Assembly: GCA_934725835.1 (NCBI GenBank)
Contig: CAKVCR010000128.1
Span: 1-7,946 of the forward strand
Reading direction: 5' to 3'
Origin: an uncultured Odoribacter sp.
GTDB taxonomy: Bacteria > Bacteroidota > Bacteroidia > Bacteroidales > Marinifilaceae
DNA: 7,946 nt
The notes under the pieces: generated by a model
Databases searched by the model: none
Seen by the model: the letters and a program-made list of their open reading frames with translations, nothing else
What the model was told of the DNA's origin: nothing
In this document: positions 6,579 through 7,946 of the stretch, one piece after another
How the letters are laid out: each line of letters starts with the position of its first letter
Numbering within the stretch: the stretch's first letter is position 1
Program-made: the position numbers and the translations under genes

Positions 6579-7027
6579 CAAGCGAATTTATGCAGGCTTC
6601 TGCCGAAATTTTAGATATATTTCAATATATTCCAATGGAATTAAAAAATAGAATTCCAAACAAATTAATTAAAGCATTTGAAAACTCTGCAAATAAAAAC
6701 TATATTAGTATTATTAATCCAGATAAATCAATAACAGAACAAAAGATTTCTGAAAAAACAAAAACAATTTTATCCATATTATATATAAAATATTGGGCAA
6801 CTGAAGAAGAAAAAAAATTAACTTTAAACAAAATATCACAAAATGAAGTAGAATATCAAAAAGAACTTAAAGTGAAATATAATCCAGAAAACATGTTCAA
6901 AAGAAGTGCGACAGTTTTAGAAGAGCAAGAAAATGTGCAAGAAATAGCATTAACTACAATAAAAAAAGATACATTAATACATAAAATTATAAATCTAATA
7001 AAGAAATTTTTTAGAAGAAACTATTGA
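6575..7027 (+). CDS. Small protein of unknown function, paralogue of the convergent gene
   Basis: The 150-residue protein is lysine-rich and helical, with no signal peptide. I do not recognise a named family. It aligns with the protein encoded at 7094-7543 almost without gaps over residues 10-82. Shared points include the IP near residue 28, KNY at 41-43, EQ at 55-56, the SILYIKY helix (67-73) and EEEKKL at 77-82. It ends in a basic amphipathic tail, LIHKIINLIKKFFRRNY (134-150). The start overlaps the previous gene by 4 nt (ATGA) and has AAAGGAG 10 nt upstream, so translation is probably coupled. It is the last gene of the operon. Confidence 0.85.
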   Translation: MTSEFMQASAEILDIFQYIPMELKNRIPNKLIKAFENSANKNYISIINPDKSITEQKISEKTKTILSILYIKYWATEEEKKLTLNKISQNEVEYQKELKVKYNPENMFKRSATVLEEQENVQEIALTTIKKDTLIHKIINLIKKFFRRNY

Positions 7028-7054
7028 AAATACATCTAAAATAGCATAATAATA

Positions 7055-7084
7055 AAGAATGAATAGATATTTCCATTCATTCTT
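7055..7084 (-). terminator. Hairpin between convergent genes
   Basis: AAGAATGAAT (7055-7064) and ATTCATTCTT (7075-7084) form a perfect 10-bp stem with a 10-nt loop. On the minus strand it is followed by TTTATTATTATG, an acceptable U-rich tail for the gene at 7094-7543. On the plus strand it is followed by AAAAAGG, so it is at best a weak terminator for the operon. Confidence 0.7.
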
Positions 7085-7093
7085 AAAAAGGCT

Positions 7094-7543
7094 TTAATTA
7101 TTTTTTATAAATAAACTCTTTATTTTATTAATAATTCTAGTAAAAAAGTTTTCTTTAACAACTATCATTTTAGTATTTTTTGTATTTTCTGTAATTTGTG
7201 ATTTAATCTCTTTTTTATCTTTGAATAAATCTTGAGTAGAATACTTATTTTGCTTTTCTGCTTCAGCTTTTTCTTCATTATATTTATGGATTTGTTCCAT
7301 TAGTTTTTTTTGTTCTTCGTTAAGTAAGTATTCCATATTTAAGTAAGATAGAAAAGCTATTGTATCTCGATTTAAACCTTGTTCTTTTAGTGGTTTTGTT
7401 TCGTCATACTGCCATACATAATCTTTATCTTTATTTTCTTTAATTAAATTTCTAATTTCTTCTGGGATTTTTTCTAAATCTTCATCAGATAAATAGTTTA
7501 GAACTTCATCCACTTCAACTAATCTTTTGTTATAATCAACCAT
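7094..7543 (-). CDS. Small protein of unknown function, paralogue of the operon's third gene
   Basis: The 149-residue, highly charged, mostly helical protein lacks a signal peptide and belongs to no family I can name. Over residues 10-81 it matches the protein at 6575-7027 with a one-residue offset: IP at 26-27, KDY at 40-42, KEQ at 53-55, an FLSYLNMEY helix at 64-72, and NEEQKKL at 75-81. The middle (82-105) is Glu/Lys-rich and could form a coiled coil. It ends in the basic tail FFTRIINKIKSLFIKNN. ATG at 7543 overlaps the upstream stop by 1 nt, and AAAGGTG lies 7 nt upstream. Its two-gene minus-strand operon converges on the other operon through the shared hairpin. Confidence 0.85.
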   Translation of the reverse strand: MVDYNKRLVEVDEVLNYLSDEDLEKIPEEIRNLIKENKDKDYVWQYDETKPLKEQGLNRDTIAFLSYLNMEYLLNEEQKKLMEQIHKYNEEKAEAEKQNKYSTQDLFKDKKEIKSQITENTKNTKMIVVKENFFTRIINKIKSLFIKNN

Positions 7544-7782
7544 TATTTTTCACCTTTAAAGAATTTTTTAAATCTATCTATTAATCCTCTTATTCCTCCA
7601 ACTTCTGTGGTTGTTAGTTCTTGCTTTTTATCAGCATCTGCAATATCTGCTCTTGTTATTTCTGTCCATGACCTTTCTTGCCATTTGAAATCTTCTGGTA
7701 ATAATCCTATGCGAGCAAGTTCTCTTTGTGTCATTGGGATTGTTATAGAATCTTTTATTCCTAAAAATTCTTGTTCAGACAT
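7543..7782 (-). CDS. Unknown protein, probably the C-terminal part of a frameshifted gene
   Basis: From ATG at 7782 the frame encodes 79 residues. The sequence looks genuinely protein-like (ITIPMTQRELARIGLLPEDF) and ends in a basic amphipathic tail, GIRGLIDRFKKFFKGEK. The ATG is probably internal. The same frame stays open and coding-like for 29 codons further upstream (LPIYEQG, SEPAGEVKRIIAGE) until a TAA at 7870-7872. The apparent GGAG before the ATG is only 2 nt away and is explained as Ala-Gly-Glu codons. The stop is shared by 1 nt with the next gene's ATG, so the pair is translated as an operon. I do not recognise the family. Either the gene is broken or the sequence carries a one-base error. 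Confidence 0.7.
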   Translation of the reverse strand: MSEQEFLGIKDSITIPMTQRELARIGLLPEDFKWQERSWTEITRADIADADKKQELTTTEVGGIRGLIDRFKKFFKGEK

Positions 7783-7946
7783 TTCTCCAGCAATTATACG
7801 TTTGACTTCACCTGCTGGCTCACTAACATGATGTTTACCTTGTTCATATATAGGTAATGTAATATATCCTTATTTCTATATCATATTGTTTTTTAAAATA
7901 CTTTACCAACCTCTTTGCAAATTCACTCGATGAATATGTATTGTGC
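7783..7946 (-). pseudogene. Upstream part of the same gene, frameshifted and cut by the window edge
   Basis: Two adjoining minus-strand frames look coding. From the window edge to a TGA at 7844-7846 one frame reads SSSEFAKRLVKYFKKQYDIEI and on. From 7869 downward the other frame reads GYITLPIYEQGKHHVS and runs into the gene at 7543-7782. The other frames are broken by several stops. Removing one base near 7870-7875, for example one A in GAAATAAGG, would join them as ...YDIEIGYITLPIYEQ. No start codon is seen in the window. Confidence 0.6.

Noticed and set aside
1522..7027. A standard CBASS locus
   Set aside because: A nucleotidyltransferase is present, but no recognisable effector (nuclease, phospholipase, membrane or NADase/TIR protein) or Cap2/Cap3-type gene accompanies it. 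The motif is also closer to CCA-adding enzymes.
7607..7831. 74-residue plus-strand frame
   Set aside because: It lies antisense to the convincing protein sequence at 7543-7782 and has no recognisable signals.
1..7946. CRISPR array, rRNA or riboswitch
   Set aside because: No regularly spaced repeats were found, and nothing resembling rRNA or a long structured leader before the operon; the leader is only about 32 nt.

Overview
The window looks like a fragment of an AT-rich Firmicutes chromosome, probably a clostridial or related gut lineage. The reasons are strongly A/T-biased codons, AGGAG-type ribosome binding sites, near-consensus sigma-A promoters with 17-bp spacers, a tRNA with a genome-encoded CCA end, and an IS481/IS3-like transposase. 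No species can be named from the sequence alone.

Layout. Bases 2-82 are the 3' end of an unknown plus-strand gene. It ends in a hairpin (71-105) that it shares with a convergent tRNA-Lys(CTT) (105-180, minus), whose promoter lies at 203-231. An insertion sequence of about 1.16 kb (roughly 262-1425) follows, with imperfect terminal inverted repeats and one DDE transposase on the minus strand. The transposase has an in-frame TAA near its probable original N terminus. A long hairpin overlaps its promoter and ribosome binding site in a way that could silence read-through transcripts. A 13-bp tandem repeat and a promoter (1455-1483) follow the IS and drive a tightly packed plus-strand operon.

The operon (1522-7027) has three genes joined by 1-nt and 4-nt overlaps. 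The first encodes a 1436-residue protein: a long helical N-terminal region with degenerate repeats of about 29 residues, a tentative ADP-ribosyltransferase-like segment, and a C-terminal polymerase-beta-type nucleotidyltransferase resembling class I CCA-adding or OAS-like enzymes. The second encodes a 248-residue protein whose N terminus (YYYHG, then IIxxGAI) suggests an ADP-ribosyltransferase or KptA-like fold. The third encodes a 150-residue protein of unknown function.

A convergent minus-strand pair follows a hairpin at 7055-7084. Its downstream gene (7094-7543) encodes a 149-residue paralogue of the third operon gene. Its upstream gene (7543-7782) appears to be the 3' fragment of a longer gene that is frameshifted near 7844-7872 and runs off the window.

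The three small proteins share a basic amphipathic C-terminal tail (pattern like IIxxIKKFF), which suggests a common location or partner. The best candidate for an undescribed system is the operon at 1522-7027 with its paralogous satellites. A role in nucleotide or RNA modification, or in genetic conflict such as phage defence, is inference only.
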